From: Palaemon carinicauda
Taxonomy: Eukaryota; Arthropoda; Malacostraca; Decapoda; Palaemonidae
NCBI RefSeq assembly: GCF_036898095.1
Contig: NC_090731.1
Location: forward strand, 142,058,105-142,122,104
DNA length: 64,000 nt
Reading direction: 5' to 3'
Below the pieces are notes generated by a model, which worked only from the letters and a program-made list of their open reading frames with translations, made no database searches and was not told the DNA's origin. The translations under genes were made by a program, and so were the position numbers. Positions 1-15,164 of the stretch are shown here, piece by piece; position 1 is the stretch's first letter, and each line of letters starts with the position of its first letter.

Positions 1-18
1 CAAAAAACTTGCACTCAC

Positions 19-107
19 GAAGGCGCCTTTCCCAACGCCCCGCATCTTTTCGGTGGCGTCTTCCGCTTCGCCTTTGATGGCCTCAACCTTAGCCTCAACT
101 CCCTGGT
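19..107 (-). CDS. Possible coding exon, partial gene (unrecognised)
   Basis: The minus strand reads GVEAKVEAIKGEAEDATEKM followed by RGVGKGAF, then stops exactly at a strong GTGAGT donor (13-18). Most codons start with G, a composition typical of real coding sequence and unlike the AT-rich surroundings. Two acceptors are possible: CAG at 103-105 (exon 19-102, 28 codons, phase 0) or TTAG just above 107. The second would splice in phase with the exon at 4487-4569. The peptide is Ala/Glu/Lys-rich and probably helical; I do not recognise a family. The tract upstream of the acceptor is purine-rich, which weakens the call. On the + strand the same DNA is also open from base 1 to a TGA at 166-168, followed by an AATAAA at 311-316, so a + strand terminal exon cannot be excluded. 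Confidence 0.35.
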
Positions 108-426
108 GACTAAGATCTACCCAGGGGCTTCTTCTACTTCTTCTACCTCTACTTCTACTCCCGGTTGACTACACCTTTAACTCCTTCCCGTTACAAAAAT
201 ATACCCGGTGTCTTCCTTTTGCTGGGGAGGACACCTGTCTAAAGAGCGTCGTCCGGTATGTCTTCTTTTTCCCGAGAATGAGAGCTCGACCCTCGCTTGC
301 CTTTTGCATGAATAAAAATTTTTTTTTTGTCTTGCCCTTAGCATTTGCATGATTATTCTTGCTTTTCTTTTTATTTAATAGTTCTTAGGTTTTACATGTC
401 AACTTGTCAAAGGCAGTACCAATATA

Positions 427-1290
<864 letters not shown>

Positions 1291-1295
1291 TTTAG

Positions 1296-1298
1296 TTA

Positions 1299-1353
<55 letters not shown>

Positions 1354-1412
1354 ATGATGATGATGATGATGATTATTATTATTGTTATTATAATTACTAT
1401 TATTATTAGTTA
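1296..1412. repeat. (ATT)n / (GAT)n trinucleotide array
   Basis: ATT repeats interrupted by an ATG/GAT block near 1352-1372, then ATT again. Such arrays elsewhere in this window sit at LINE 3' ends, but no LINE body adjoins this one. Confidence 0.9.
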
Positions 1413-1419
1413 TTATTTT

Positions 1420-2160
1420 TTATAGTAATAGTGCTTTCTGGTTCACTACAGTCTTTTGCCGTATACCACCCACGCTGGTTTTCCTTTTCATTTGTTTGTC
1501 TACCAAAGTGGTTCCCATTGCAGTTAGTAAGTAGACCCGCGTCGACCATTTACCCCCATATACTATTTTCTCATCAAGGTGATGGGAGAAACCCCATAAA
1601 TCCAACGAACTTCGTAGCAAGGGGAAGCCAAACGATAATAAAGCTGACCTCGTAAAAAAAGCAAAATGACAGAATGCTGCAGAGCTACCTTTCCAAGAGG
1701 GATAGAAGTGACTATTTCATTACGTCTTTAAATCGCAAATTACTGTAATTCACGTATAAGATGATTTGAGCGGTAAGCTGGGCGGTTACCGTTGCGTCAA
1801 GGGTAAGCGGTGCCTTTGTTATGAAGAGATTGGGAAGGTGGGTCTCTCGTGAAAAAATTAGGCTGTCACATTCATCCCAGGAGGCTCTCAAGAGTTGGGT
1901 TTTTTTATGCGAGAGATTCATGGTTATCTCACTTTGGAGACTCGTAACTTCCGTATATTTTAAACTCAGTTCGGTGTGTTAATTTGATGTTTAATTCAGT
2001 TGGGCCGTATGTGTAGTTTCTGGTTGGAAGCACAATGAAAAATTAATATGAAATTATATGCGTCGTATATAATAAGATTTTAAACATAAATCGGTAAAAG
2101 TAACACACGCACACGCCCCTCTCTTATGTGTAACGCACACGCCCCTCTCCTTCACACACA
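1420..2160. other. No gene seen
   Basis: Unique-looking AT-rich sequence. Two short CGCACACGCCCCTCTC repeats occur near 2107-2150 just before a TA array. Confidence 0.5.
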
Positions 2161-2161
2161 T

Positions 2162-2167
<6 letters not shown>

Positions 2168-2220
<53 letters not shown>
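2168..2220. repeat. (TA)n microsatellite
   Basis: About 53 bp of TA followed by an ACTGTATATA boundary. Confidence 0.95.
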
Positions 2221-2222
<2 letters not shown>

Positions 2223-2224
2223 TG

Positions 2225-3255
2225 TATATATGCGTGTATGTGTATGTAAATATATGTATTTTTCCACAAGCATTTAGGGATAAGGCTTTTAGTACCACAC
2301 CCAATCCCATGTGATGACCAGAATCATCATCGATCAACTTCACTTTGGCAAACTATGCCAAATTTTTCGGAGAAAAAGTATGCTATGTAATTAATTTACT
2401 TTTACCAGTAAGAATAGAAGTAAATTTATCATTTATTTTCATCTTTATTCACTAATATGCTTATCTTTTTGTTATGGCAAACATTTCGTCACGGATTGGT
2501 ATAGAATTTGATGAAAAGAAAGATATGTTGTCGAAGATCATGGTCATAAAGATTTAACATTCCCCTATGAAATTCCAGACCGTTGTTCAATATCATTTGT
2601 ACGATGTTCTTTTCCATACGAGTAAGGAAACAAGGTTGGAAAACCATTTAAAAAATATATATATAAATATTATCTTGTGCTCTCGAATATTATATATAAC
2701 TGATCCACTGCACTGTCGCTTCAAATCTGAATTTCAGGGACTGGAATATATATCCAGTATAGCTATTGCATGACATATTGTTGATATGCATGATAGGAGA
2801 TGTATAGTGAATGCGATATCCAAATTATAACCTGTTCCATATTTGGCATGGCCTTCTTTAGATGTCTTTGACTTAAGATAATTCCATAATGTAACATAGT
2901 GATTGATTTATATAACGATTGTAATTTTAGCTTTGTTCAAGATTAAGTTACACTAATCTCTACCATTATACCAAATGTTTTCCAATTGACTTGCTTTTTT
3001 CTTTCTTCCTTGACCATTCTAACAGACTTTGAATTTGTAATAATTTATATTTTTTATGTTACACGAGATCTCTGCAAAATGACGTAAGTTTTCTGTAATT
3101 GATATAACCAATGACGTTGTTAAGTTTAATGAAAAAGAGGATTTGGGAATTTTGAAATTATTTATATATTAGCTTCATCCGTTTACTTTGAAACAATTAT
3201 ATAATTTAGGATTCAAATGCATACATACAAACAGGCTAATACACACGCACTCACA
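2225..3255. other. No gene seen
   Basis: AT-rich sequence with short frames only. Nothing recognised. Confidence 0.5.
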
Positions 3256-3257
3256 CA

Positions 3258-3274
3258 TATATGTATATATATAT

Positions 3275-3341
<67 letters not shown>
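3258..3341. repeat. (TA)n microsatellite
   Basis: TA run with one TTGA interruption near 3272-3277, preceded by a short CACACA stretch. Confidence 0.95.
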
Positions 3342-3344
<3 letters not shown>

Positions 3345-3928
3345 CTTATTGGAACCCATTATGGCCTCAGGAAGCAATGTTAGTGATTAAACGTTTTGCT
3401 AAACAAAAAAAAGCCACTTTCATGGTTGGTGGAAAGAGTATGAATATTTTCAATAAACCCCTGCCAATCTGATATATGCTTTCTGAGAGGAAAACCCAAT
3501 CAAAATACTAATCACTTATCGTGTCAATTTTCATTCATCCCCTTCTTGGAATCACATGATTTTGATAAAGATTAATCATCCGATCATGAATTAGAATTGG
3601 CGGAACCGGACTTGGGTGGTGGTCTATCCAATGGTGCATTAAATCAATTAGTTTGTTATTAGATGTCATTTAAACCTAAGCGTAATTTCATTTCCATAAT
3701 AGACCATGTGACCCTAGGCCAGAGGAAGACTTAATTATAGATAGCCAATAATTCCTCACCCTTTATGTAAAACTGATAATTTATGATAATTAGGTTATTG
3801 ACAAACATATTTCTCTACCAACTACACCTGCTACATTTTACATTTTAATAGCCTGATTGGGGATACTATAAGGGTTCCAAGTTCGATTTAATCTTCACCT
3901 GGTCCAAGTGTTGTTTAATTCTCATTAT
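3342..3928. other. No gene seen
   Basis: AT-rich sequence; nothing recognised on either strand. Confidence 0.5.
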
Positions 3929-4090
<162 letters not shown>

Positions 4091-4486
4091 TTCAAAGAGA
4101 ATCATTACTTGCACTCTCTTCCACAACGTCTCTTTCCTCTACTATCCCCACAATGTCATTACCACCATTCCCCATCAATTCCATACTCCTTCAATCGCAT
4201 CTTTCTTAAAGAGCATGTTTCACTAGTCTTGCAATAATATGTCATTTGACTGAGAAAGACCCGCAAAGGAGTGTAGTCAATCGTTTGATTGTCTTTAGAG
4301 CATTCTTTTAAGCTTTTCCTATTCCAGTTACATTCGTTTTTAAGGGTTATTCATTAGTTTATGACTCATTAATATGTTTATTTTCGAAGAGTCTGACCTT
4401 ACGTCTTCCTTCGGCAGATCATCGTTACGCCTGTCGTGTCCACCCTCAACACCTCCTTCATCAAAACTGCAGGCAGCCGCCCTTAC

Positions 4487-4569
4487 CCGCCGTCGCCCTT
4501 CTCGCCGGTGGCTCCCGCCCTGGCTACCGCCTTGGTCGCTGCTACGACGCCTTCCACTTCTGCGTAGTC
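4487..4569 (-). CDS. Possible coding exon, same putative gene as 19-107
   Basis: A GC-rich island in AT-rich DNA reads on the minus strand DYAEVEGVVAATKAVARAGA then TGEKGDG, bounded by a CTTAG acceptor (preceded by a partly pyrimidine-rich tract) and a GG/GTAAGG donor. The in-frame triplet just before the exon is TAG and the one after the donor is TAA, so the open stretch coincides with the splice-bounded interval. The Ala/Gly/Glu/Lys bias matches the exon at 19-107, and the phases (2 to 2) are compatible. No family is recognised; it could also be a fragment of an unknown repeat. Confidence 0.35.
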
Positions 4570-4831
4570 CTAAGCTGGAGCTTAAGCTCAAGATAAAAAC
4601 CTCCATGATTTACCCAATGTCTATTTTTATCATAGATTTCCTTTGAAAAAGAAAATATTTTCCAGAACAGTGTTCTTTCATTTTCTGTTTTCATGTAGCC
4701 GAAAACGGGAAATTTCCAAAATTGGGTCATAAGTATTTACATGATTAAAAGTATGCTTAATACTAGTAAGCATGACAATACTGCTACAAATTTGAATCAT
4801 TTTGATATTCCATCTGGTGCTTACATCCGCA

Positions 4832-5102
4832 AGGCTAGCTTCACACGAGCGGATGTTTTTCGCACGGAAATATAACCGCTCGTTAGGAGGTATGTCTTCA
4901 CATGAGAGGATTTTCCCCGGGCGGCTTCGTAGTTTCTCTTAGCCGCTACAGTTAGAACCGCGCGGATTAGCAGTGCATGTGGCAAGTTAATCACTGCCGC
5001 TCGGAAACTCCTCCAAGTTGGCAGTGGGTGAAGGGCCTCACTGGTTTTTAATCCGCGCGGACGAAACCGGGCGGTATCAATCCACTCGTGTGAAGCGAGC
5101 CT
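4832..5102. mobile_element. MITE, copy 1 of a two-copy family
   Basis: A GC-richer block of about 271 bp bounded by imperfect terminal inverted repeats: AGGCTAGCTTCACACGAGCG at the left and the complement of AGGCTCGCTTCACACGAGTG at the right. Internal CCGCGCGG-type motifs repeat. It has no coding capacity. A shorter relative lies at 54146-54343. No clean target-site duplication is visible, so the superfamily is open. Confidence 0.8.
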
Positions 5103-5533
5103 CAGACTTAGAACCGATTCTTTTTTGAAATAATGAAATCAATGTGCATTCCATGAAACCACGATATAAGCTAATATAATTTTTTGAATTTATGCAATGA
5201 TTCTTATTCTGGCATAGAGGCCAGTGTTCAACTAAATGATAGCATGCATTCATGAATACGAAAAAAAGTGAGACCAATGTTAAAAGTCAATGCATGTCCA
5301 CGTCAATTATTAGATTTATAGTTTTTATACCAAATAGTATGAACAGGATATAATTTTTATCAGTAGTTTTTATTTTTCATTTGTAAAGTTTTCTCATAAA
5401 AATTTTGCAAACGAAAATGATATACGCCTTCTGGCACTATTGCGAAAAGTCATATATTTATAAACAAAAAAATCTGGCCTATATATTTTGAATTTTTTAC
5501 TAAATGACAAATTTTGAATTAGTAAATATCTAC

Positions 5534-5535
<2 letters not shown>

Positions 5536-5614
<79 letters not shown>
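5536..5614. repeat. (CT)n microsatellite
   Basis: About 79 bp of pure CT. Confidence 0.98.
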
Positions 5615-5619
5615 AAACA

Positions 5620-6250
5620 GCCTGCAACGTAACCGTTTAATGAGGTTTTTAACTCGCTGTTGTATATTTCAATTGATTTCTTTTGTAAATTATATTATGA
5701 AATGAATATATTATGTGTATATCATCCTGCTAGCTGAGGGTAAATGTACTTTTTGTAGATATATCACTGACCACATAATAATTTTCATGTTATGGTGACC
5801 ATGTTAGATTTTAGTCCTTTATAAAGAGAAAGTTTTATGAGGTCTGGTAACGGCTTCAAAGCCATTGTTGTTACTGGAACATAATAGACAACTATCCCTT
5901 TTGACACACCCATTCAACTGCCAAATAACCAGAGTGAACTTTTTCGTTTACGGGTTTCAGGTGAATCTTCGCGTTTTCTTTCTTCTCTAGTTACTTTTTT
6001 ATTTTATGTAGTAAACCTTCCACTCATTCATATATTGAAATGTTGAACCGTCTTGGTATTGTAATAATATCATCAATTCTTGAAGTACATAACCACAACT
6101 TTACTGAAGTAGTAGGTAATTTTTTTTATTTCAATTTTCGACCTAAGTACTTGTATTTTCCAAAGAGATTTTTATTTTTGCAAAACTCGTTCTTTACGTT
6201 TCATGTAATCAGTGTGACTGGTTTATTGGCTTACGAACTTTCATAATTGT
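5620..6250. other. No gene seen
   Basis: AT-rich sequence with a short frame at 6040-6246 that has no recognisable domain. Confidence 0.5.
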
Positions 6251-6297
6251 ATTATTATTATTATTATTAGTAGTAGTAGTAGTAGTAGTAGTAGTAT
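6251..6297. repeat. (ATT)n(AGT)n microsatellite
   Basis: Compound ATT then AGT array. Confidence 0.9.
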
Positions 6298-6779
6298 TTA
6301 TTATTTTTGTTGTCGTTTATCTTGGTTTCCTTCTTCATGTATGATAATCGTTCAAGTAAAAGCATAGGTTTGGCCGCCATTGGTTATGATTACAATTCAG
6401 TTAATAGAAGGAAATTTCAATTTCCTGATAAAACATGATCCTATTAAATCATTTAACAAGGGGCACTTTTCAGTAGAAACAATCTATTTTCGGGACTGTA
6501 ATTAGTATTTTTTTACTTCCAGAATACTGAAAAGATGCCAGATTAACCAATTCAGTGCACTTTTAGCAGAACCATGTTAGAACTGTATAACTTTCACAAT
6601 TAGATTTTAAAAAGTTGAAATTAGGAGATACTCCTGCGATTATTTGGCAGATATTGCAATTTCGTTCAGAGCTAAACATACGAGAATATATTTTTCTTTA
6701 ATGTGAATGTACAGTAAGTGCCCTTTCTAAAGGACAATTTCACCCGACCTGGTCTATTAGAGGAATTCTGTTTATTTTA

Positions 6780-7365
6780 TTACCTCCGCTAAGGAGGTTA
6801 TGTTTTCAAGTCAGTTTATTTATTTATTTATCTGTGTGTCTCTGGATAGGATTACGTCAAACTACTCATCGGATTTTGACGAAATTTTCACCACAGATAG
6901 ATCTTAGGTCATGGAGGACCCTGTTAAATTTTGGAGATGGTCCGGATCCGGATTCTAGATCCAGATTTGTATCTTTCACAATTAAAAAAAAAATAGGATT
7001 ACGTTAAAACTACTCGACGGATTTTGACGAAATTTTCACCACAGATAGATCTTAGGTCATGGAGGACCCTGTTAAATTTTGGAGATGATCCGGATTCTAG
7101 ATCCAGATTTGTATCTTTCACAATTAAAAAAAAAAATAGGATTAAGTTAAAACTACTCGACGGATTTTGACGAAATTTTCATCACAGATAGATCTTAGGT
7201 CATGGACGACCCCATTAAATTTTGGAGATGATCCAGATCCGGATCCAAGATCCGGATTCCAATTTTCAGCCTTTTTCAAGATAACGTCAAAACAAATTTG
7301 CGGATTTTGACGAAATCTCTACCACAGATAGATCTTAGGCCATGGACGACCCCATTAACCTTTGG
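6780..7365 (+). repeat. Tandem repeat, four units of 140-147 bp
   Basis: A leader CCTCCGCTAAGGAGGTTATG (about 6783-6802) is followed by four diverged units starting at 6848, 6995, 7138 and 7278. Each contains CGGATTTTGACGAAAT, CCACAGATAGATCTTAGG and a GATCCGGATC-type stretch, and units are joined by A-rich tracts. The leader and core resemble a repeat I associate with many marine invertebrates (memory, unverified). The last unit is the most diverged. Confidence 0.85.
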
Positions 7366-7980
7366 CGGATGTGAGAAATCTCGGATTGTTCTTGTCGCTT
7401 ATGCAATTTTGTCCACAAATAAAGTTTGATTTTGTATGCATATTTTTTGCATCATTTTGGAAGCTGAAAGTGCCATGTTCTCTTATCTTCTTATGGTTTC
7501 AACTTCATGCACAGGAAATATGGCTAACTTTAAGTAACCATCAGAAATATAAGATATAACTGACCTCTTTCCAAAGAATTATAATGATGGGAGGATAAAA
7601 ACTCCTTCACTGCCATAATTGAAATACTAATAAACTAATTTCCCTGTGAAGCGTATGATGATAAAGATGGTAATTAAATGTGTTATGTCAGAACTAATTA
7701 GTCCTTGAATGTTTAAATATGGCATTTTAAATGCTAAAAATGGAGTTAATTATAACTAAGTAATGTTATAATTAAAGCTATTCTTATATAAGCAAAACAA
7801 AGTGAGTCTAATTTTGGAAAGGCACACATATTTTTTTCAAAGTGACTGAGTTTTGAATCACTGAACTCACGTTGGCAAGGTTCTCTGAAGACTTACCAAC
7901 TACCAGTCCCTCAAGTTGAGCATTGTTGTCGACATTATCTGAAGGTTATGAAAAGGAGGGAGTGCCTAGCAACTGCATCC
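7366..7980. other. No gene seen
   Basis: AT-rich sequence between the tandem repeat and a TA array; nothing recognised. Confidence 0.5.

Positions 7981-7981
<1 letters not shown>

Positions 7982-8053
<72 letters not shown>
7982..8053. repeat. (TA)n microsatellite
   Basis: About 72 bp of TA. Confidence 0.98.
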
Positions 8054-8055
<2 letters not shown>

Positions 8056-8196
8056 TTTAGATTTGTGTGAATATATAACAATATGTATGTTTATATGTAT
8101 TATATAACTATATATGTATATATAGACACGTATATATATACCATTATTTGTTTATCTGACTTCATTACCTATATGTAGAGTGAAGCAGTTGTTTCA

Positions 8197-8869
<673 letters not shown>

Positions 8870-8948
<79 letters not shown>

Positions 8949-9102
8949 TTTATATATATAATATATATATATATATGTGTATATATATATAATATATATA
9001 TATATATTTATATATATAATATATATATATGTGTATATATATATATATAATATATATATGTGTATATATATAATATATATATATTTATATATATATAATA
9101 TA

Positions 9103-9190
<88 letters not shown>
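8870..9190. repeat. Complex TA array with ordered interruptions
   Basis: About 320 bp. A pure TA stretch (8870-8940) and a pure TA stretch (9115-9190) flank a middle in which AATA, TTTA, AATA and TGTG interruptions recur in that order roughly three times, a higher-order repeat within the microsatellite. Confidence 0.95.
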
Positions 9191-9193
<3 letters not shown>

Positions 9194-9194
9194 G

Positions 9195-9953
<759 letters not shown>

Positions 9954-10095
9954 TCGTATCGCCATCATCATCAGCCGTAACTAGTTCACTTTAGGACAAA
10001 AGCCTCAGACATATCCTTCCACTCGTATCTGTGTATGGTGATTCTATGTCAATTTAGACCTGTAAATTTTCTTAATTTGTGTATATATGTTGTAT

Positions 10096-10208
<113 letters not shown>

Positions 10209-10253
10209 CACACTAAAATGCAGTTCTTTACTAAAGAAGATTTGGTTCGAAAA

Positions 10254-10371
10254 TGAAATCAAGACTTGCATCCGTATGCAGAAACTTTTTAAATCAACAG
10301 CCTCGTGGGCCATCTTCACCATGATCTTCACCTTAGCCTGGATCCAATTACGGAGCTATTCTGAGACTTGT
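10254..10371 (-). other. Open, coding-like block, unrecognised
   Basis: The minus strand contains LRNWIQAKVKIMVKMAHEAV after an in-frame TAG, with codon choice richer in GNN and GC-ending codons than the neighbourhood. No convincing donor follows. It might be another exon of the putative gene to its left or part of an unknown repeat. Confidence 0.15.
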
Positions 10372-10550
10372 CTCACGCTTCATGGATCCTGGATACATTC
10401 CACTTCATCATCTCTTTTACGTTTCCCAGGCAAAACTTCCTGAGGGATTTCCAGCTCTTTCTTCCTATATCAGTCAAATTAAACACTTTTTTTATCGACA
10501 TTCATGTGGCCAAAAGCTCTTCCAAACACCGATTTTCTTAGCTTATAATG

Positions 10551-10581
<31 letters not shown>

Positions 10582-12844
10582 TCGCTTATACTATTTAAAC
10601 AGTTCTCTCAGTAATAGCTAAATTCTAATAATAGTTGGAGGGTATTGTTTATATTTATCTTTCTATTTGCCATACGTTTTTTCTCTTATAAAGAAATGAT
10701 AATTTCCATAGCTAATGCTGGTATACATTTATAGCTAAGTGAACGTTTGAGTTATAGTCCTATATCGAACGTGGTTCCAGAAATCCGCAGCCTGAATACT
10801 GAATTGCTATTTTAATGTTATGTATATTAGGTTTATGATGTATTTATATTCATATATTGAAAAAATATTGTTTCACGCAATATATTTATAGAAATTCAAG
10901 AGATTCCAGCATCCCGTTTCTTTTATTTTATTTTACAAAAAAGATTATGTCTTAATGATTTTTTTTTTATACTTATTTTCATATATGAGCGAATTTTATC
11001 TTTATTGTGTTTATGTACTTTTTAGATATTGATATTAATTACATTTAAGTTCTTTTATTTTACAAAATTCTTAACAGCACTGATTGATATCACCGGTCCC
11101 AGTGCATGGCCTTTGGCCTAAGTTTTATTACCTAATCCAGTCCAATCTTGGACATCCTTAGACCAGGTAAAAGACTCCATTCAATTTTCACCTAGGTTCT
11201 CCAAGCTCTTAAAGAAACTCATATCATAGACCCGTTCGTGGTCTGCATCACTTGTTCACAGTACGCCATTTAATTTTTTCTTATTAAAATAGGCATGTCA
11301 TTTTGTTTGTGTAGACGCCAAACGCTTCTACACAGTCAATTGATATCCCTGATTATGAAGTGTAGTTTTGGGGACACTACAAAAATCTGTAATGATCTTA
11401 AAAGGTTGAATTTTATTGTTTGGTATATGATCATTCAAAAGTGCTTTATAGTCTCGTAAAATTCAGTTATGTAGTGGAAGTAAATCCTCACATAGTGTCA
11501 AAGGTTGTTTTGTGAGAGACTATATAGAATACCTGAAAAGAAAAGGTTCACTCTAGAAAAATGTTACTTCAACTCGACTGTTTCCTGTTCATTTATACAT
11601 AACTTTAGTTAGAAAAGATTATTAGAGACAAATGTGTGCTTTCCTAATGCAAGGATTACACGGGGGTTGGTTTATTGATGCCAGTGGATACGATGCAGTG
11701 GATTATAGAGTAAGGAAAATTATGCGAATGAAAAATCCTTCCTTAAGTGTTCTTGAACTCTCATAACAGGTCATTTAAATGCCTGTTGTAACAGTTCATT
11801 GGTTTTCCAATTAGTTATAACTGTTCATGCAATACATATTCTATGGAAGCTAGCCACTGGAATATTGTAATTTGGCTCGTTCCATAAGAATATGCATCAA
11901 TTGACTGATTGTAATGACGGCAGTTCAGAAAACTTTTGTTGAACAATCAACTTCAAGGTATTGTATAAATGTATAAACATACATTCGTGTGTGATGTAGT
12001 GAATGAGCATTAACGTTTCTGGCGTAACGATTTTTGTATTTTACGTCTGTTTGTACATTGAATGTGTTACTGAAGTATATTTGCGAATTTTCGAAAATAC
12101 TAGACCCACCTGATCCACCATCTACTGGTCTCAATAAACTCATGATCCTTCACTGGGAGAAAACGTATTTGCCCTGCTGATTTCATTCTTGTTCCCGCAG
12201 TTTGTACGACACTATTCATAATCAAGTTATTAATATTATATGTTTTCCTGTTAGTGAACCATTCTCCAAGATAACATATCTACTTAACTGTGCCATTATC
12301 TTTTTTAGTATTTTGTTATACTGATAGTTATGAAAATACGTTTTTAAGGCTTTTGGTGATGCCATTCCAATATTATGTACATGTTATCAGTTAAGTGTCT
12401 TACTAATTTCTTCTTCCCTCACACTCTAATCGTCGTATTAAACCCAGAAATTTATTTATAGTTCAGTCTTATTGTTGTAATTCTTAATTATTTTATCACA
12501 TCTGAGACTATCTTATTGTGAAAGAGCAACTGTAAGTGAAATAGATTAAATTTACTGAAAATTTTTCATATCACAGACTTTATAATGTTAACGTTATAAA
12601 AATTTACACGATTGTCATTTCTTCATAGATTATGAAAAACATCGTTCAATTTTACCTTCTGGCAAATTTCATCAAGCATGAATATTGATAAGTAATAACA
12701 TTCCACCTGGCTGATACAGAAAAATAAATAAATTAAAAAAAACTCGTATCCTGCTTCTTACTGTCGGTAATTAAAACGTACTACTTTGACCTTTTCACAT
12801 GTAAGAGTTTGAACTTTTGGAAGCATACAGTTGTATCTTAGAAG

Positions 12845-12845
<1 letters not shown>
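10372..12845. other. No gene seen
   Basis: AT-rich sequence with a poly-T tract at about 10551-10578. I checked both strands for recognisable exons and found none; frames are short and lack coding-like composition. Confidence 0.5.

Positions 12846-12846
<1 letters not shown>

Positions 12847-12909
<63 letters not shown>
12847..12909. repeat. (CT)n microsatellite
   Basis: About 62 bp of pure CT. Confidence 0.98.
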
Positions 12910-12913
<4 letters not shown>

Positions 12914-13930
12914 TTATTTCACTTTGTAATTGATACCAAAGAACTTGTTTATATTCCTGTTGCCTTTTACACTGCTTGATAAGAAGATATGTTCTCTTTT
13001 CATTGCGTAGTTTTCTTGGATGTGATAAGTAACTTTTTTTTTTAATGGTAAATAGAACTACGATAAACGGGACGAACCTAAACCCTGTGCTAATAGGTGT
13101 TCATATATACAAAGAAAATACTAGTATATGTATGTTTACATGTTCATAGGTAAGTGACGAGAAAGTGGGCCTTAAAAATAACTAAATGAATATCTATATA
13201 TATAAATAGCGTTTGTAAGTATTTAACCTTCCTTGATGTCACATCCTTCGCCCTCCCCCTCTCCCCATCAGCGTTCAATAGACATGATGTAAAAACATGA
13301 ACAAGAAACAATCAGGTTTATTAAGGGTAAGTCTTCATTGTATAGTGTTACAGAAATAGTCTATGTCGAGTGTCTATGGAAATCCATTCCTATGTACATA
13401 ATACAGGGTTCTGAAAATTTACAAAAATAAACGTTTACAAAATATGTCATCTGGTTTCATTCCCGGCTCCCCCTTTCTCGACCCTCTGAGAAATTTGTTT
13501 TCCATAATTTTACTTTTGAAATAGCCGATTGTATCTGAGAATATACCGGTACCGTTTTATACTTATAACTACAAGAGGTTGTTTATTTAGTTCAAGGCTA
13601 GATTTTCTACTTCACCCACTCTTGAAATGCTACAAATGCCATAATTTAACAGACCAAGCACCTAGACAAGTCCAAGTTTCCATGACCAAGTAAATGGAAA
13701 TCAAGTTGATTTTTGCGAAAATCTTAGAATATGAAGATGATAATGCTTATATCTATGCCTTTCATGCGTCCCCCGCGACAAGTGGTTTTCAATGCCCATT
13801 CGTCGTCTAACTATCGAATTCTGGATGAACTCTGTGTGCCGTGAAGACTTCTCTTACATTATCCGCTTCATATATCCACATAGAAGTCTCATCCGTAGTG
13901 CATCAAATCCCACTACATACACTGAGTCAT
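12910..13930. other. No gene seen
   Basis: AT-rich sequence; nothing recognised. Confidence 0.5.
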
Positions 13931-13931
13931 T

Positions 13932-13934
<3 letters not shown>

Positions 13935-14027
<93 letters not shown>
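13935..14027. repeat. (TA)n microsatellite
   Basis: About 92 bp of TA. Confidence 0.98.
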
Positions 14028-14030
<3 letters not shown>

Positions 14031-14535
14031 TAGTCACAAATTCCTCTGCTTTGAACAAGAGATGACGTTTTTGAAGATCCGACGTCAATCCCACTGCAAA
14101 AAATGGACTTGTAAAGTTGTTAGATCGTTCATGAAAATCTGTGGAGCCTTTGTAAAAAAAAAATAATGTATTTAAAAAACTAATCTTAAATATGTTTCAC
14201 TTTGAAGAATCTTAAAGTTTTCAATTATCATTTGTTTTTTAGATTTCGGAATATCCAAATACTTTTGTCTCAAAATTTTCACCGCCATATCTTTTGTATT
14301 AAAATGTAATCGCTCCACCAAGGTAGTCCTGATGAAGAGTCACGGGGTTAGAAAAAAAAATAAGAAAAGAAGAGAAAAAAAAAAGTGACTCGAACCACGT
14401 GTCGACCCTAAATAATAAATGGAGAAACGTAAATGCAGTTTTCCTGTTAACCTGAAAACTGTCTGGAGGTCAAGTTTTCCGGAGAGATGCCGTCTTCGAT
14501 TCCTGGACGCCACTGAGTTATTACCTACTCATATT
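14028..14535. other. No gene seen
   Basis: Contains A-rich tracts near 14353-14383. Nothing recognised. Confidence 0.5.
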
Positions 14536-14563
14536 TTATATATGTGTATATATATAATATATA

Positions 14564-14622
<59 letters not shown>
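14536..14622. repeat. (TA)n microsatellite with TATAATA/TTTA interruptions
   Basis: TA array whose left end carries the same TGTG, AATA, TTTA interruption types seen at 8940-9115. Confidence 0.95.
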
Positions 14623-14624
<2 letters not shown>

Positions 14625-14866
14625 TATCTGAGTGGGGATACCTTAACGTGGTGAAAGGGTTTGTGTATCGCCATGATCAGCAATGCTTTACTTATCATGG
14701 CCATCCAAACTAGGTTGGTTTGCTGCGAGCGATCAGACAAAAGTCTCCCACCATCACTAATCCGCACTGGCTAGAGTGGCTATATAAACTAGCCAAACAC
14801 CAGGCATGAATTTTACAAGTCTGAGGCTTTTGTCCTGCAGTGGACTAGAAACAGCTCTATTTGTTG

Positions 14867-14872
14867 TATATA

Positions 14873-14937
<65 letters not shown>

Positions 14938-14947
14938 ACTGTATATG

Positions 14948-15035
<88 letters not shown>
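14867..15035. repeat. (TA)n ... (TA)n(GT)n compound microsatellite
   Basis: Two TA arrays (about 14878-14925 and 14953-15004) separated by GTATGTATGTATACTGTATA, ending in a GT run to 15034. Confidence 0.98.
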
Positions 15036-15036
<1 letters not shown>

Positions 15037-15164
15037 CGGTGAGCTATAAGATTTGTATAGTTCGTCTTAGCTTTAATAAAAAGTTCAATAGTATGTAAGT
15101 TCCCCCTGTAATTTATTACCAATCACATGTTTGATGCATTTAGATTTAATTAAACAAATTAATA

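Noticed and set aside
1..168. Plus-strand terminal exon ending TGA at 166-168 with AATAAA at 311
   Set aside because: Open and possible, but the minus strand shows better codon bias and a donor site; kept only as an alternative in the 19-107 entry.
4340..4646. Long overlapping Arg/Ser-rich and Pro/Ser-rich frames on both strands
   Set aside because: They are alternative-frame readings of the GC-rich island; the splice-bounded Ala/Gly-rich minus frame is the better coding candidate.
5394..5627. Arg-Glu and Leu-Ser repeat frames at GA/CT arrays (also at 29.4, 37.2 and 51.5 kb)
   Set aside because: Pure dinucleotide translations without coding context.
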